A DNA stretch of 64,000 nucleotides from Tetrapisispora phaffii CBS 4417 (taxonomy: Eukaryota; Ascomycota; Saccharomycetes; Saccharomycetales; Saccharomycetaceae). The notes beneath the pieces are model-generated. The model did no database searches. It was given only the letters and a program-made list of their open reading frames with translations, and was not told the origin of the DNA. Both the position numbers and the translations under genes were made by a program. The DNA lies in assembly GCF_000236905.1 (NCBI RefSeq), contig NC_016530.1, positions 124,001 through 188,000 of the forward strand, given 5' to 3'. This document shows, piece after piece, positions 10,675 through 21,307 of the stretch (positions are counted from its first letter, which is position 1; each line of letters opens with the position of its first letter).

Positions 10675-11742
10675 ATGAATATTCCCAATAGATCGAATGC
10701 CAGAGCTCGTAGGAGACACAACTTTGTAAGGTTTACATTCAGGCTAAGTAACTTTTTTGGTGATCCATTTGCTATATCCTCTGTTTCTATTGCCACGATC
10801 GCTTGGATTATCACTATAGCTGGTGCCATTGCATCTGCTGCTGATAGCGAATCGTTTCCTAGATTTACATGGTGGGGGATTGCTTACCAAATAATGATGA
10901 ACTTTGTGATATTCATCATATATTGTTACGATTTGATAGGGTACTATAAGACTTTCCTTGCAGCTGCATCTGCAGTTTCATTCATATACAACACTAACAG
11001 TGCAACAAATTTAGTCTATAGCTCTGGACCAAGGAAAGCTGCCTCTTCAGCGGGGGTCATTCTATTATCTATTGTTAATTTGATTTGGGTGTTTTATTTT
11101 GGTAGTGACAATGCTTCGCCAACTAATAGATGGGTCGATTCATTTTCGTTACGTGGGATTAGACCATCTGCATACGAATTAGCTCTTATTAGATCGATTC
11201 GTCGCCGCACTGTTTTAAATAATGAAAGAATGAGCTCTAATGACGTCTACAATAATATCCAAGATAATTTATCTGATAATAATTTAGGTTACATCGACAA
11301 AACTAATCAATATATGTCGTCGCATGACTTAACAGGTTTGGAGAGCACCAATTTAGACAATCCAAGTGTTATAATACCTTACAACGATAATCCAGCTGAT
11401 GATTCAAACAATGTACTGCCTGCTGTATACCATGATTTAGAAAACTATCCTAATAATGAGAATGTTGATACATTTATTACTGACTCATCGAATGGTAATA
11501 CGGAAACGACAATGGGTGATACATTAGACTTATACAGTGATATAGGGACTGAGTCTTTTCCATATACTGCCAAGGCTTTATATTCTTATCAGGCAGATGA
11601 CGCCGATGGTTATGAAATATCGTTCGAACAAGGTGAAATATTAAAAGTTAGTGATATCGAAGGGAGATGGTGGAAATCGAAAAGAGAAAATGGTCAAGTC
11701 GGGATTATACCTAGCAATTATGTTCAATTAATCGAAGATTAA
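10675..11742 (+). CDS. SHO1: osmosensor/adaptor of the HOG and filamentation MAPK pathways
   Basis: Plasma-membrane adaptor that recruits Pbs2 and Ste11 during osmotic stress and polarized growth. It is 355 residues (S. cerevisiae 367). Seen: four closely spaced membrane segments in residues 30-145, with the signature FPRFTWWGI and the YNTNSATNLVY block; a cytosolic linker carrying the conserved SNGNTETTMGDTL element; and a C-terminal SH3 domain at residues 297-355 with the ALYSY, RWW and PSNYVQL landmarks. The ATG at 10675 fits the family start. Its neighbours AVT5/6 and TEL1 come from different S. cerevisiae chromosomes. Confidence 0.97.
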   Translation: MNIPNRSNARARRRHNFVRFTFRLSNFFGDPFAISSVSIATIAWIITIAGAIASAADSESFPRFTWWGIAYQIMMNFVIFIIYCYDLIGYYKTFLAAASAVSFIYNTNSATNLVYSSGPRKAASSAGVILLSIVNLIWVFYFGSDNASPTNRWVDSFSLRGIRPSAYELALIRSIRRRTVLNNERMSSNDVYNNIQDNLSDNNLGYIDKTNQYMSSHDLTGLESTNLDNPSVIIPYNDNPADDSNNVLPAVYHDLENYPNNENVDTFITDSSNGNTETTMGDTLDLYSDIGTESFPYTAKALYSYQADDADGYEISFEQGEILKVSDIEGRWWKSKRENGQVGIIPSNYVQLIED

Positions 11743-11927
11743 CAATTCTAGCATATTATTTCACAAAGACTCTAGCTTCATTCTATAACGTGAAAACCAA
11801 CATATTCTCACCCATGATCATATATATATTCAGGACACAAACATCATTGTATTAAATTCATAGATACTATATAACATACATTAGCTTAAGATTTAAAAAA
11901 TTCACAAGTATTTATTTTATGAAGAAA

Positions 11928-14900
11928 TTAATAAAAGGGAGACCAACCCATATAGATATCTGATAAATTATTAGGATCTGTAGCCTCTCTAATAACCTCC
12001 TGAACAGTAGATTCTATACTCAAACCACTACCTATCAATTTATTTTCGACGCCTTGGATAGCTCTAAATGATTCATTGTTATCGTTTACATTTTGAGATA
12101 ATGAAGTTTTAGTTGTAAATTTGAAAATATCAGCGAATTGCGAATCTTCATCAAATAGATGTCTATGCTTGTGAACTGGGGACATCACCCAAGAATATAA
12201 TGGATCCCATTTCAAGATATTTAAGACGTGTAGTACTTTTTCAAAATCGTTTCTTAATAGTTTGTAAATGTGTTCACAATTATTTCTAAATGTACCTTCT
12301 ACTCCAGTCACACCAAAACCATCAATAATGTCTTTGGTCAATCTAAATGGAACTAACTCAGGAACAGGCAGTAAACGACCTTGATCAAAGGCAATGCCTA
12401 AATCAATATGAATAGGTTCTCCAGTTGATTGATCAAGAAGAATATTGTTTAAATGTCGATCACCTAAACCTAAAATATACCCAACAATTGACATCACAGC
12501 TGTGCCTTTAGTATATTTGGTTTTAGCCTGCAACCAATCTTGGGGGTTTGTAAAGTTATTAAAAAAAAAGTGTCGTAGTTGAGGTTTTATTGAATTCGTC
12601 AATTTTAAATATACATCTAGCTTTTCTGACTTTGATTTATTCTGTGCAGTTTTCATCATTTTTCTGGCTTTCTCAAAGCTAATTTTATCATTTTTGTGAA
12701 GTGAAGTTAAAACTTGATGCAAAGATACAGAATTAGAAACAAACTCTATAATACCAGCACTTGGACCAAGTGGCAGGACCTCGTAAGTTCGTATTTTCAA
12801 GTCATATCCTTTTAAATTAGGGTCATTTTCAATAATTTTATTAACTTGCTTAAAAATTTGTTCCATAATAGAATCTTGTCTTAAATCATCATTACTACCT
12901 TTTAGTAACACCTTATGTTTTGATCCGTCAGAAACAGTTATAGTTACAATTTTTGGTAAAGATATCCCCGTTGTTGAGATAGCAACGGTATTTTTTATCG
13001 AGGTTATATATGGTCTTGGCTCCTTACCATTAATAGATGCAGATATAGAGTATTTCATTGTTGGTAAGGGTAGACTTTGAGTAGGTAAAATATTTAACCA
13101 ATAATTACCGATATTAACATTCTCCAAATTAATAGTTTTTGTATTTTTGGTTAATTTAACATTTGCTAGTTTAATAGAATTTTCACAAAATTCTAATATT
13201 GGATTAACATATGTTTTATAATATTCACCATTTTCAAATGTAGTGAGTTCTTTCAGAATATTATCGACAGCACGTAATTTAAAAGTCATTGTCTCATCCA
13301 TATTTTCAGGTTGGGATTTATACATTAAAATACTCATTATAGAGTATAGTGAATCATACGGGAGTTTATATAAAACTCGTTTTAACAGAATCTGCAATGT
13401 TTTCTGAAATTCAGAATCATCTAAGGAAAGTTTTGATGCTATTTGATTAATCCACGGTAAAAATTTGTAGCTAGGAATAGTACAGATTTCTTTATACAAA
13501 AAATTATTCAAATTTGCATCATTATCAAATTGAAACCATAGACTGCAAAATTTATCCAAAACATCATAGTTGTACTTATTAGTATAAACTAATACGTTAA
13601 TATAATTAGATAGCGCTCTAGTAACAAATCTTTCATGGCTTTCCTTCATTTCTAAAAGATCATTTTTTTCTCTTTCATATTGAATATAGGTTTTAGTATA
13701 ATGTTTTTTAGCATCTTTCCTTTCACTGTTAGCTAGAGATTCATTAGAATATATAGTTTTTAATGCTTGTAGTTCACTATAACTTACAGAACACTTATTC
13801 TTCAAGCGATCATATTCATTAGTTTTAATAAATTTTTGAACTTGTTTATTAAAAAATTCACCAAAAATATAATAGATTTCAGATCTAATTTCATTGTCGC
13901 GAATTGTTATATTTATATCCTTAATATAATTATTAAAAATATCATCAGCTCTTTCATAACTTGATTCAGAGGACCACTTCACTAAAGTTGCTTTTATCTG
14001 TTCTCCAGAAATACTGAATAGTGGTTTATAATCCTCTAAATCTTTGGAGGTTCTGGTAACTGATTTATTTGATAAAACATTCTTGAGTAACTCTATTGGT
14101 ATTTTAGTGTGCTCTAAGCTCCACATGGCATTCGCAATAATATATTTTGCAGAATTTAACATAGAAGTTGAAAATGCATTAGTTGATTTAATAATATCCT
14201 CAATTAAGAATGATGTTTTTACAGCATCTTGTATCATATTTTTATCAATAGCTCCATGAACAAAATCTGAGAGGAAAGTAACCAAAATTAATTGCATCTG
14301 TGGACTATCACGTGAAGCATATGAATATAGTGCATGTCTCTTGTTTAATAACTTTGTTAAGTGATAACGGGCAATAATATTAGTCTTATAATTTCTAAAA
14401 CTGAATTTATTTAGCCTAATCATATCTACTTTTCGAACAAAATTTATATTCGTAAGATTAACATCATCATCCACATTGTCTTCATGTTTAATGATATTTT
14501 TCCAAAATCCCAATTCTTGAATTGTGTCCAACCATTCTTCCTGCGATTTAAAAGATGCTTTATACTTCAGAACAGATAATATTGAATTATCCAAAGAATC
14601 TATAGTACTTCGACCTGGAACATACTGTGATAAATCTTTCAAAGAATGATATAATGCAGTTGTTTTATTTGACAGATTGATATTATCTGGTAATTTCCAA
14701 TTACCTAATTCTAAAGCCCATTGATAAGAGCCAAGATCTTCTGCTGGTGTGAGGAGTCCAGGCATGATCGACGAAAATTCCTGCAATTCATTTGATGGAT
14801 CGTGTGATAGCTGTTCATCAGAAGAATATTGTTCATGTATAGTATTTAAATCAGCTTTGGCCTTATCCAGTATAATTTCTTTGAGGCTCAAATCTGAATC

Positions 14901-17900
14901 CAATGAGCCTTTATTATGAATACTAGCTAACATCCCAGAAAAAGTGGTTTGTATAGGTATAGCACTAATCGAATCAGGATCATCAATAGCCTCATATATT
15001 TCTTTTAAAACCTTGTAGTCTAATTGCTCCGATGTATTAGCATAATATTCTTCATATAACATGTATGCAAAACTAAAGTTATTGGAATTTATTGCAATCT
15101 CATAAATAGTTTTCAAATTTAATTCATTGTATATTTTAGAACAAAATATTTCACCCAAAAGTTTACCTGTACGGATCAATTTTATCAGATCAAATATTAT
15201 GTGTAATTTATTGGTGGCATCTTTTGAGGAAGCGAGTTCATGTATTGTTGTAAGAATATAGATGGCATTCTTGGTATTTCCTTTGACATCTAAATAAATG
15301 AACAAATAAAATAAAAATGGTATAGTCTTTTCAGAAAATTCAACTTCTTCCAAAGAAAAATATTCAAATATTTTCATATGTGGAATATATAGGGAAATTT
15401 TGCCAAGCAGATAATCCACAAAATACTTCAACCAAATATCATATCCTTGTTCCTTTGATAAAAATATGTCAGTAATAAACTGTTTTTCCGGTTCTTTTTC
15501 TTTTCTAATGTTCGATACAAGGTCAAAATAATCAGTACTAAAATCACATATCTCACAAAACCAGGAATCATACAAATCCTCAGAAATATTCCAACAATTC
15601 TCTGGTTGTCCCATATATTGCTTGACCAAAGTGTTTTTTATGATAATTGAGATTAACGTACTTTTATTCGAAAAAATACTTTGATTTGCTATACAATAAT
15701 CTGAAAAGTGATAATAATATGACGATAAAGAACCTAAATCAAAAAATAAGTCCTTGAAGTCATTAATTGTCCTTTTATGATTACTGTGCCCAATAAATCT
15801 ATCATTAATATTATAAGATTTTTTTATGAATTCTGCAAGTATTAATTGAAATTCTTTAGTCTGGTATTTTATCGGAATTGGTGTTGTAGTCAATATTTCA
15901 ACGATAGAGAAAGGAATTTTTGTTAACATAGTAATATTAGCAAACGCATATTTTGACAATAAGGATAATAAAACTACGCCCTCAGTTCCATAATTTGCCA
16001 AATTTAAAAGTTCATCAATATTCTCGAAAGAATCTCGAGTTAACACTCCTTGTGTTATATCGTAACACATTTTGATCGTCCCTTTAATATCTGGATTAAT
16101 TCGTTGAATTTGATCAAATATTAAACAAAAATTGAAGTTATGACAAGCGAATGTCTCCTTTACTACCAGTATATTAGATAATATGATAATAAAAGATAAA
16201 TTCATATCATACTTATAAGATAATCCATATCTTAATATATATACAATGGCAGGAATAGTTTCAGTTCTTATCGGTTCTTCTTTTAAATGAATGGAGAGTT
16301 TCTTTATCAGGATATTAACTGTCCTAGGCTGAAGTATAATGTCTTTAAAGATTAATAATAGTAATTTAATTTCACGAATTAATTTAATAATATCTTCAGT
16401 GTTTGAAGAAGGATCCAAATCTAATAATAACCACACTACAAGGATATTTAAATCATTTTCTGTAATGGCTTTTAGAAACTCATTTTTATTCAGAAAAGAT
16501 ATGGTAGCTTGCAATGATATGTTGAAAGTGTTTTGGTACTTTAGCGGTTTATTATCATGTTTGACTAGCCCAGCTATCGCATCGTTATCCTTATACATAT
16601 TTCGAAACAAAAATTCTATTTCCACCAAAGATCCTAAATCTGAGAAATATAACAACAACTTTATTATATGCAGCTTTTTAACTTCGGCAGTTTTAGTAAC
16701 TTGGCTGCCAAAATATTGGTTTAACTTATTCATAATATTATCTCCAGCACCATTATTCAAATACGAGAAAGTAATAGCATACGGGAGCCAATCAGGTAAT
16801 ATATCCTGTGACATGCATCCTAGTTCATGTTCTATATCTGTTATCAAATAAGTATTGATAACATCTTTTGAATATAACAACGATATTAACTCAACATAGT
16901 ATGTTTTAACAAATTCATTTTTAGTTGGTATTTGATAAAAACAGAATTTCCAAATATTTGTAGTAATAGCTGATCCTCGAGGAGTATTATCAATCCAGTG
17001 AGTTATCAAATCATATTTGCAGTTATTAAAAAGTTCTAATTCATTTTTCCATTTTAAGTTACGTACCATGCGTTTAATTGTTAGTTCTATTTGTCCAATA
17101 TTCAACATTTCAACATGTAGTTTCTCTAACTCGATAATTGAATCCATTAGTATCTTATGCGAAACAGTAACTAATTCTGATAATACAAAATAGTATAATA
17201 ATGAGTCTTTGCTAATTACATTATTATTTTTATACAAAGTAATAATTTCATCAAATATTATCTTTTGGTTTTTGACACTAATAGAACTCATGTAATCCTT
17301 TATACCGGGAAGGATAATTAACAATAATACAGGTCCCAATTTCGACATGCATTTACTTAATACAGAAAAAATATCTTGTTTTTTAAATTTCAACTGTCCA
17401 GCAGAAAAATCATGAAACTGTAACAAATTTAACATGTATTTTGACATTGTTACATAAGTCATTGCGTCACTAAAGGTATCATCAGCTATTTTAGCCGTTA
17501 TCCAATTAAACATATCGTTATAGTCACTGCAAAAATGAGGATTATCTGATTGAAGACATAAATCGAGAATATTATTCAAATAGTCGGCCAGCAACTTTAG
17601 ACCGAATGAAGAGTTTCTAAATTCACCATTCAACAAGATATTAGCAATAGCATCTGATAGCATTCTCAGTTGACTTCCTGATAAGTCAGTCAATTTTCTT
17701 AAAATTTTGTAAATATTTGGAAGTAAAAATATCATATATTGCTTTTCTGTCGTAATCATAAATTCTAATAGAAAGTCAATATTGGTAATATTACCATCAA
17801 TTCTTATGTCATTCGTAAAATATAATTCAATTACTTTTAGTATTGACTTTAGTTCGTTTATGGTCATTGTTCCTTCAATAGAGTGCTTATTAAATTCAGA

Positions 17901-20285
17901 AGTAAATATATTATGAGATTGAAATTCATTAACAGCGCTAGAAACTTTTATTCGAGGCTTTAATGACGATCGTGTCTCAAAATACTTAATTAGCAACTTT
18001 TGAAAAGGAAACATTTGTAGTAGACATTTATCATTCAAACAATCAATTAAATCTAAAAAATATTCTAGTGATATGGTTAAATCAATTTCATCGATAAAAT
18101 TTATTGAGCCAAAAAGTGTACTCAATGAGTTGACAAAAAATGAAACTTTGTCTGATGAAATTAAATGGGTGGGATTATAATCTAACGATTTACCAATAAA
18201 GCATAACCATGTGAATCTCTTAGTTATCGATGCCGATTCATTCATACCCATTAAATAATAAAATATATGTTCGACATCATTTCCCCTATTATCAACTAAA
18301 ATGTTGCTAAAAGAATCTAAGTGTTGCTGTTTCGTGCTATCATGAGAATCTAAAGATACTGATAATTGTCGTGGCTCTGCTGTTAATTGCCATACTCTAT
18401 AAATTGTATTCCATAATTTCCTTTTTGGACCGAAAGAGTCATATGTATTGTAATAATTAAGTTTCCTTTCATAAGGTTTCCCAGATAACCATTTCAAAAA
18501 TTGTGGCATCTCATCATTCCTATTCTCAATTTCAAAATTATCTTTGATTTTTGATTTTAACCATATACTCATCTTGTCTGTTGAAGTCTCTCCAATTTGA
18601 GATTTATATCTATAACCAAGTATTTGTAAACTTCTCCAGAACAAGTAAGATTCGTTACAAGGCAAAAAAGGTCCTTTTAATTCAGGCAGTTCATATATAT
18701 CATATAGTTGATCAAGTACTCTCTCATTAATTTTGCTTTCAGGATAAAATAGAATACATCTTGACAGCAAAATGCAAGCAATTTTGTAATCCTGTTTTTT
18801 GCTTATTAACGGGATTGTGAATCCAATGATTAAATCTAATGTAGTTTTAGAAACATTATTCGATAACGTTGAGAGTAATGATATTAAGCATAAAGAAATC
18901 CACGAGATGGCGTTAGATGTGTTCAATCTCGCAAGCACTTCTTCCATTAAGTTGTTCGCGTCCTCAATTGATGTATTAGTCGATTCTGTGTAAAATGGGA
19001 GAAAGACAATAGCTTCTAACTGGACATTTAAATATTCTGAATTCATACAATTAATCAAAAATTCAACCATCGTCGATGAATTAGATAAAATAGAAGATAT
19101 ACTAGTATCTGTTCTCCTTTTTTTAAATAGTACATTTTCATCCTCAGTAAACTTTGTAGTATTGAAATAACTTTTAAGTAGCATAGTCAATGAATATAAC
19201 CGTATCCATTCATTAACATCATCACTTTCTGGGTTAAATTGAAAATTTGGGAAGGCCAGCCATGATTTTTTTAAATCTCGAAGTTGGTAGTCAAATGACA
19301 TTAACTTAGTCGATAAATTTGGTAGTATAAAATAAGTTGCTCGGGTCTTAATATATTCTGTAAAAGTTGACAGAAATGATTCAGAGACGATGGTTTTCTG
19401 ATTGGAATCAAATAAATGCTTATTAGTATTTATGATATCTGCTGCCAATATATTAATCAACTCAAGTCTATTTTTGGTTTCATCATTATTCAATCCCTCT
19501 ATTTTAAGGTAATATTTCCATATAGCCTCTATCAAAGTTAAATTGTTCTGGACATCAGTGAATTGGGTTATGGTAATAAGATGTGCTGAGATTTCAAATA
19601 AATTTTTAGTAATTGCATTCTCTTTTTCATTAGAATCCAACAATTCCAGTAAAACTGTTCGCAACTTTGGTATTTTAGGTAATAGATTCATACCGACAGT
19701 GTCCAATGATAATAGACTACATATGATCTGTACAAAGTTTGAAATATTCCTGTTATTTACTTTTACTTTCATGTAACGGAAAAGATAATCAGTCATAATT
19801 GATACCAGATTGATCCATTGTTCCTCTGTATAGTTTAATTTAAATATGCCACTTTCAATTATAGAAAGGAGTGAGAATGATAAATCAACTGAAATAGGCT
19901 CCATTAATTTATCAGAGTCATTTTGTACCATGAGTTCAGGCAACGCATTTACTAAGACTTTCAAAGTCTTAACTTTAAAATAGTTCGAAAGTTTTTCAAT
20001 AAATAACCTTAACAAATAAGATATATCTGTAAGTCTGTTCTCGACCAAATTTCTTTTGCTTCCAGTTCTCTCATTTGACTCATTTTTCAGCAATTCACTG
20101 TATTTTCTATGTTCATAATCTAGTATTTCCAATAGAGTAACAGCTGTATTGTTCAAATATTTAGTTGGTAACTGTTGAGGTGAATCTTTTAGTAAAGTTC
20201 TTAACTCGTCAATTGCATTGTGTCTTTCTTTTAACTTCGTGGATGCAAGAGCCTGTAATATGCCTGTAACGTACGAATTCTCCAT
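11928..20285 (-). CDS. TEL1: ATM-family checkpoint kinase Tel1
   Basis: Giant PI3K-like protein kinase recruited by MRX to DNA ends; it controls telomere length and the DNA-damage checkpoint. It is 2,785 residues (S. cerevisiae 2,787), intronless and intact. Seen: an N-terminal TAN-type region (opening with ILQALASTKLKERHNAIDEL), long HEAT-repeat solenoid, FAT region, then the kinase domain near the C-terminus with the catalytic loop LGLGDRHLNNILLD and the DFG-equivalent IHIDLGIAFDQG (about bases 12,390-12,480), and a FATC tail ending IYMGWSPFY. Several 60-170-codon antisense ORFs inside it are shadows. Divergent from SLX8. Confidence 0.98.
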   Translation of the reverse strand: MENSYVTGILQALASTKLKERHNAIDELRTLLKDSPQQLPTKYLNNTAVTLLEILDYEHRKYSELLKNESNERTGSKRNLVENRLTDISYLLRLFIEKLSNYFKVKTLKVLVNALPELMVQNDSDKLMEPISVDLSFSLLSIIESGIFKLNYTEEQWINLVSIMTDYLFRYMKVKVNNRNISNFVQIICSLLSLDTVGMNLLPKIPKLRTVLLELLDSNEKENAITKNLFEISAHLITITQFTDVQNNLTLIEAIWKYYLKIEGLNNDETKNRLELINILAADIINTNKHLFDSNQKTIVSESFLSTFTEYIKTRATYFILPNLSTKLMSFDYQLRDLKKSWLAFPNFQFNPESDDVNEWIRLYSLTMLLKSYFNTTKFTEDENVLFKKRRTDTSISSILSNSSTMVEFLINCMNSEYLNVQLEAIVFLPFYTESTNTSIEDANNLMEEVLARLNTSNAISWISLCLISLLSTLSNNVSKTTLDLIIGFTIPLISKKQDYKIACILLSRCILFYPESKINERVLDQLYDIYELPELKGPFLPCNESYLFWRSLQILGYRYKSQIGETSTDKMSIWLKSKIKDNFEIENRNDEMPQFLKWLSGKPYERKLNYYNTYDSFGPKRKLWNTIYRVWQLTAEPRQLSVSLDSHDSTKQQHLDSFSNILVDNRGNDVEHIFYYLMGMNESASITKRFTWLCFIGKSLDYNPTHLISSDKVSFFVNSLSTLFGSINFIDEIDLTISLEYFLDLIDCLNDKCLLQMFPFQKLLIKYFETRSSLKPRIKVSSAVNEFQSHNIFTSEFNKHSIEGTMTINELKSILKVIELYFTNDIRIDGNITNIDFLLEFMITTEKQYMIFLLPNIYKILRKLTDLSGSQLRMLSDAIANILLNGEFRNSSFGLKLLADYLNNILDLCLQSDNPHFCSDYNDMFNWITAKIADDTFSDAMTYVTMSKYMLNLLQFHDFSAGQLKFKKQDIFSVLSKCMSKLGPVLLLIILPGIKDYMSSISVKNQKIIFDEIITLYKNNNVISKDSLLYYFVLSELVTVSHKILMDSIIELEKLHVEMLNIGQIELTIKRMVRNLKWKNELELFNNCKYDLITHWIDNTPRGSAITTNIWKFCFYQIPTKNEFVKTYYVELISLLYSKDVINTYLITDIEHELGCMSQDILPDWLPYAITFSYLNNGAGDNIMNKLNQYFGSQVTKTAEVKKLHIIKLLLYFSDLGSLVEIEFLFRNMYKDNDAIAGLVKHDNKPLKYQNTFNISLQATISFLNKNEFLKAITENDLNILVVWLLLDLDPSSNTEDIIKLIREIKLLLLIFKDIILQPRTVNILIKKLSIHLKEEPIRTETIPAIVYILRYGLSYKYDMNLSFIIILSNILVVKETFACHNFNFCLIFDQIQRINPDIKGTIKMCYDITQGVLTRDSFENIDELLNLANYGTEGVVLLSLLSKYAFANITMLTKIPFSIVEILTTTPIPIKYQTKEFQLILAEFIKKSYNINDRFIGHSNHKRTINDFKDLFFDLGSLSSYYYHFSDYCIANQSIFSNKSTLISIIIKNTLVKQYMGQPENCWNISEDLYDSWFCEICDFSTDYFDLVSNIRKEKEPEKQFITDIFLSKEQGYDIWLKYFVDYLLGKISLYIPHMKIFEYFSLEEVEFSEKTIPFLFYLFIYLDVKGNTKNAIYILTTIHELASSKDATNKLHIIFDLIKLIRTGKLLGEIFCSKIYNELNLKTIYEIAINSNNFSFAYMLYEEYYANTSEQLDYKVLKEIYEAIDDPDSISAIPIQTTFSGMLASIHNKGSLDSDLSLKEIILDKAKADLNTIHEQYSSDEQLSHDPSNELQEFSSIMPGLLTPAEDLGSYQWALELGNWKLPDNINLSNKTTALYHSLKDLSQYVPGRSTIDSLDNSILSVLKYKASFKSQEEWLDTIQELGFWKNIIKHEDNVDDDVNLTNINFVRKVDMIRLNKFSFRNYKTNIIARYHLTKLLNKRHALYSYASRDSPQMQLILVTFLSDFVHGAIDKNMIQDAVKTSFLIEDIIKSTNAFSTSMLNSAKYIIANAMWSLEHTKIPIELLKNVLSNKSVTRTSKDLEDYKPLFSISGEQIKATLVKWSSESSYERADDIFNNYIKDINITIRDNEIRSEIYYIFGEFFNKQVQKFIKTNEYDRLKNKCSVSYSELQALKTIYSNESLANSERKDAKKHYTKTYIQYEREKNDLLEMKESHERFVTRALSNYINVLVYTNKYNYDVLDKFCSLWFQFDNDANLNNFLYKEICTIPSYKFLPWINQIASKLSLDDSEFQKTLQILLKRVLYKLPYDSLYSIMSILMYKSQPENMDETMTFKLRAVDNILKELTTFENGEYYKTYVNPILEFCENSIKLANVKLTKNTKTINLENVNIGNYWLNILPTQSLPLPTMKYSISASINGKEPRPYITSIKNTVAISTTGISLPKIVTITVSDGSKHKVLLKGSNDDLRQDSIMEQIFKQVNKIIENDPNLKGYDLKIRTYEVLPLGPSAGIIEFVSNSVSLHQVLTSLHKNDKISFEKARKMMKTAQNKSKSEKLDVYLKLTNSIKPQLRHFFFNNFTNPQDWLQAKTKYTKGTAVMSIVGYILGLGDRHLNNILLDQSTGEPIHIDLGIAFDQGRLLPVPELVPFRLTKDIIDGFGVTGVEGTFRNNCEHIYKLLRNDFEKVLHVLNILKWDPLYSWVMSPVHKHRHLFDEDSQFADIFKFTTKTSLSQNVNDNNESFRAIQGVENKLIGSGLSIESTVQEVIREATDPNNLSDIYMGWSPFY

Positions 20286-20605
20286 AGAGGTTAGCCTTCA
20301 AACACCTCTTGAATATATATTGTATCGACGACTGCAAACTGCTTCTCTTAAAATACTTTACGTAAAATATAATTTATACCAAATACATTTAAAAATCGAA
20401 TCAGTTTTTAAAGGTCCAAGTATGTAAATGCAAATCCGCGAAGGATATATATAATCTTTAAAGCTTAAAAGTTACTATTTAAAAGTGCATATTGATGTTT
20501 ATGTATACTGTTGGAATGAATCAATATGGAAACATATGTATTTTACCAAGGTACTGAATAGCGACACTGTGAATATTCAGTTTTACAAGAAATGTCAAGT
20601 GGAAG
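20286..20605. other. TEL1-SLX8 divergent promoter region
   Basis: 320 bp between divergent starts. A short upstream ATG at 20592 opens a seven-codon frame that ends inside the SLX8 start region, so it could act as a small upstream ORF. Otherwise AT-rich with no recognised element. RPL23, expected between these markers in S. cerevisiae, is absent. Confidence 0.45.
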
Positions 20606-21232
20606 ATGGCTTTAGACACAGAACAAGGCAGTTCGATTATAGATGGAAACAGTATTAATAATAACGATTTGGCGATGGTTAAAGGTGATATTGCAAATGA
20701 TTTAGACACAGATAATGATGGAAACCCAAGTGATTCTTCCCTCTTGGTGATTAGTGAGAAAATGTGTCCTAATGACTCTGATGAGGACACTGATTTGGAT
20801 TTATTACAAGTTCTTGATGAAGAAGATGACACTGAAGAGTCAGTTGTTCCAAAGAGACGAAAGATAGAGACTATTGATTTAGAAGATATTGAACACTTAC
20901 AGAAGGCCATTGAACTTTCTGATGACGGATATTCTGATGAAGGTAGTGATAGTGAAGAATTGAAAGAGAACAGGAAAGCAAATGCAGAAAAAGTTAAAGA
21001 GCACAAACCGGTACGAGATTATAAATGTCCTATATGCATGGATCCACCCACTGCAGCTGTGATTACAAATTGTGGACATATATTTTGTAACGATTGTTTA
21101 TTTCCAATGATTAACAGCTCCAAGAAGAATGCCAGATCTGATGGGATATGTGCATTGTGCAGGTGTAACGTTAAATGCAAAGACTTGAGGTTGGTGATTC
21201 TAAAGAAGAAGATTGTTCCAAAAAGTTTTTAA
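20606..21232 (+). CDS. SLX8: SUMO-targeted ubiquitin ligase RING subunit
   Basis: RING E3 that with Slx5 ubiquitylates sumoylated proteins in genome maintenance; nuclear. It is 208 residues, shorter than the 274 of S. cerevisiae. The C-terminal RING finger is complete: C141, C144, C156, H158, C161, C164, C182, C185, in CPICMDPPTAAVITNCGHIFC and what follows. The N-terminal half is acidic and disordered, with possible SUMO-interaction segments such as SLLVIS (45-50) next to acidic residues, and a KRRK nuclear signal near 83-86. Assignment to SLX8 rests on the RING type and on position next to TEL1 and the YBL086C/BOI block (S. cerevisiae YER116C neighbourhood). Confidence 0.85.
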   Translation: MALDTEQGSSIIDGNSINNNDLAMVKGDIANDLDTDNDGNPSDSSLLVISEKMCPNDSDEDTDLDLLQVLDEEDDTEESVVPKRRKIETIDLEDIEHLQKAIELSDDGYSDEGSDSEELKENRKANAEKVKEHKPVRDYKCPICMDPPTAAVITNCGHIFCNDCLFPMINSSKKNARSDGICALCRCNVKCKDLRLVILKKKIVPKSF

Positions 21233-21307
21233 TGTCTTTTACTATATAGTATACTATCTATGTATTTATATATTCATGATCATCCAATAATTGTTAACAT
21301 TTGATAT

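Noticed and set aside
16339..16851. 170-codon ORF antisense to TEL1
   Set aside because: Lies wholly inside an intact, well-conserved TEL1 reading frame and resembles nothing.
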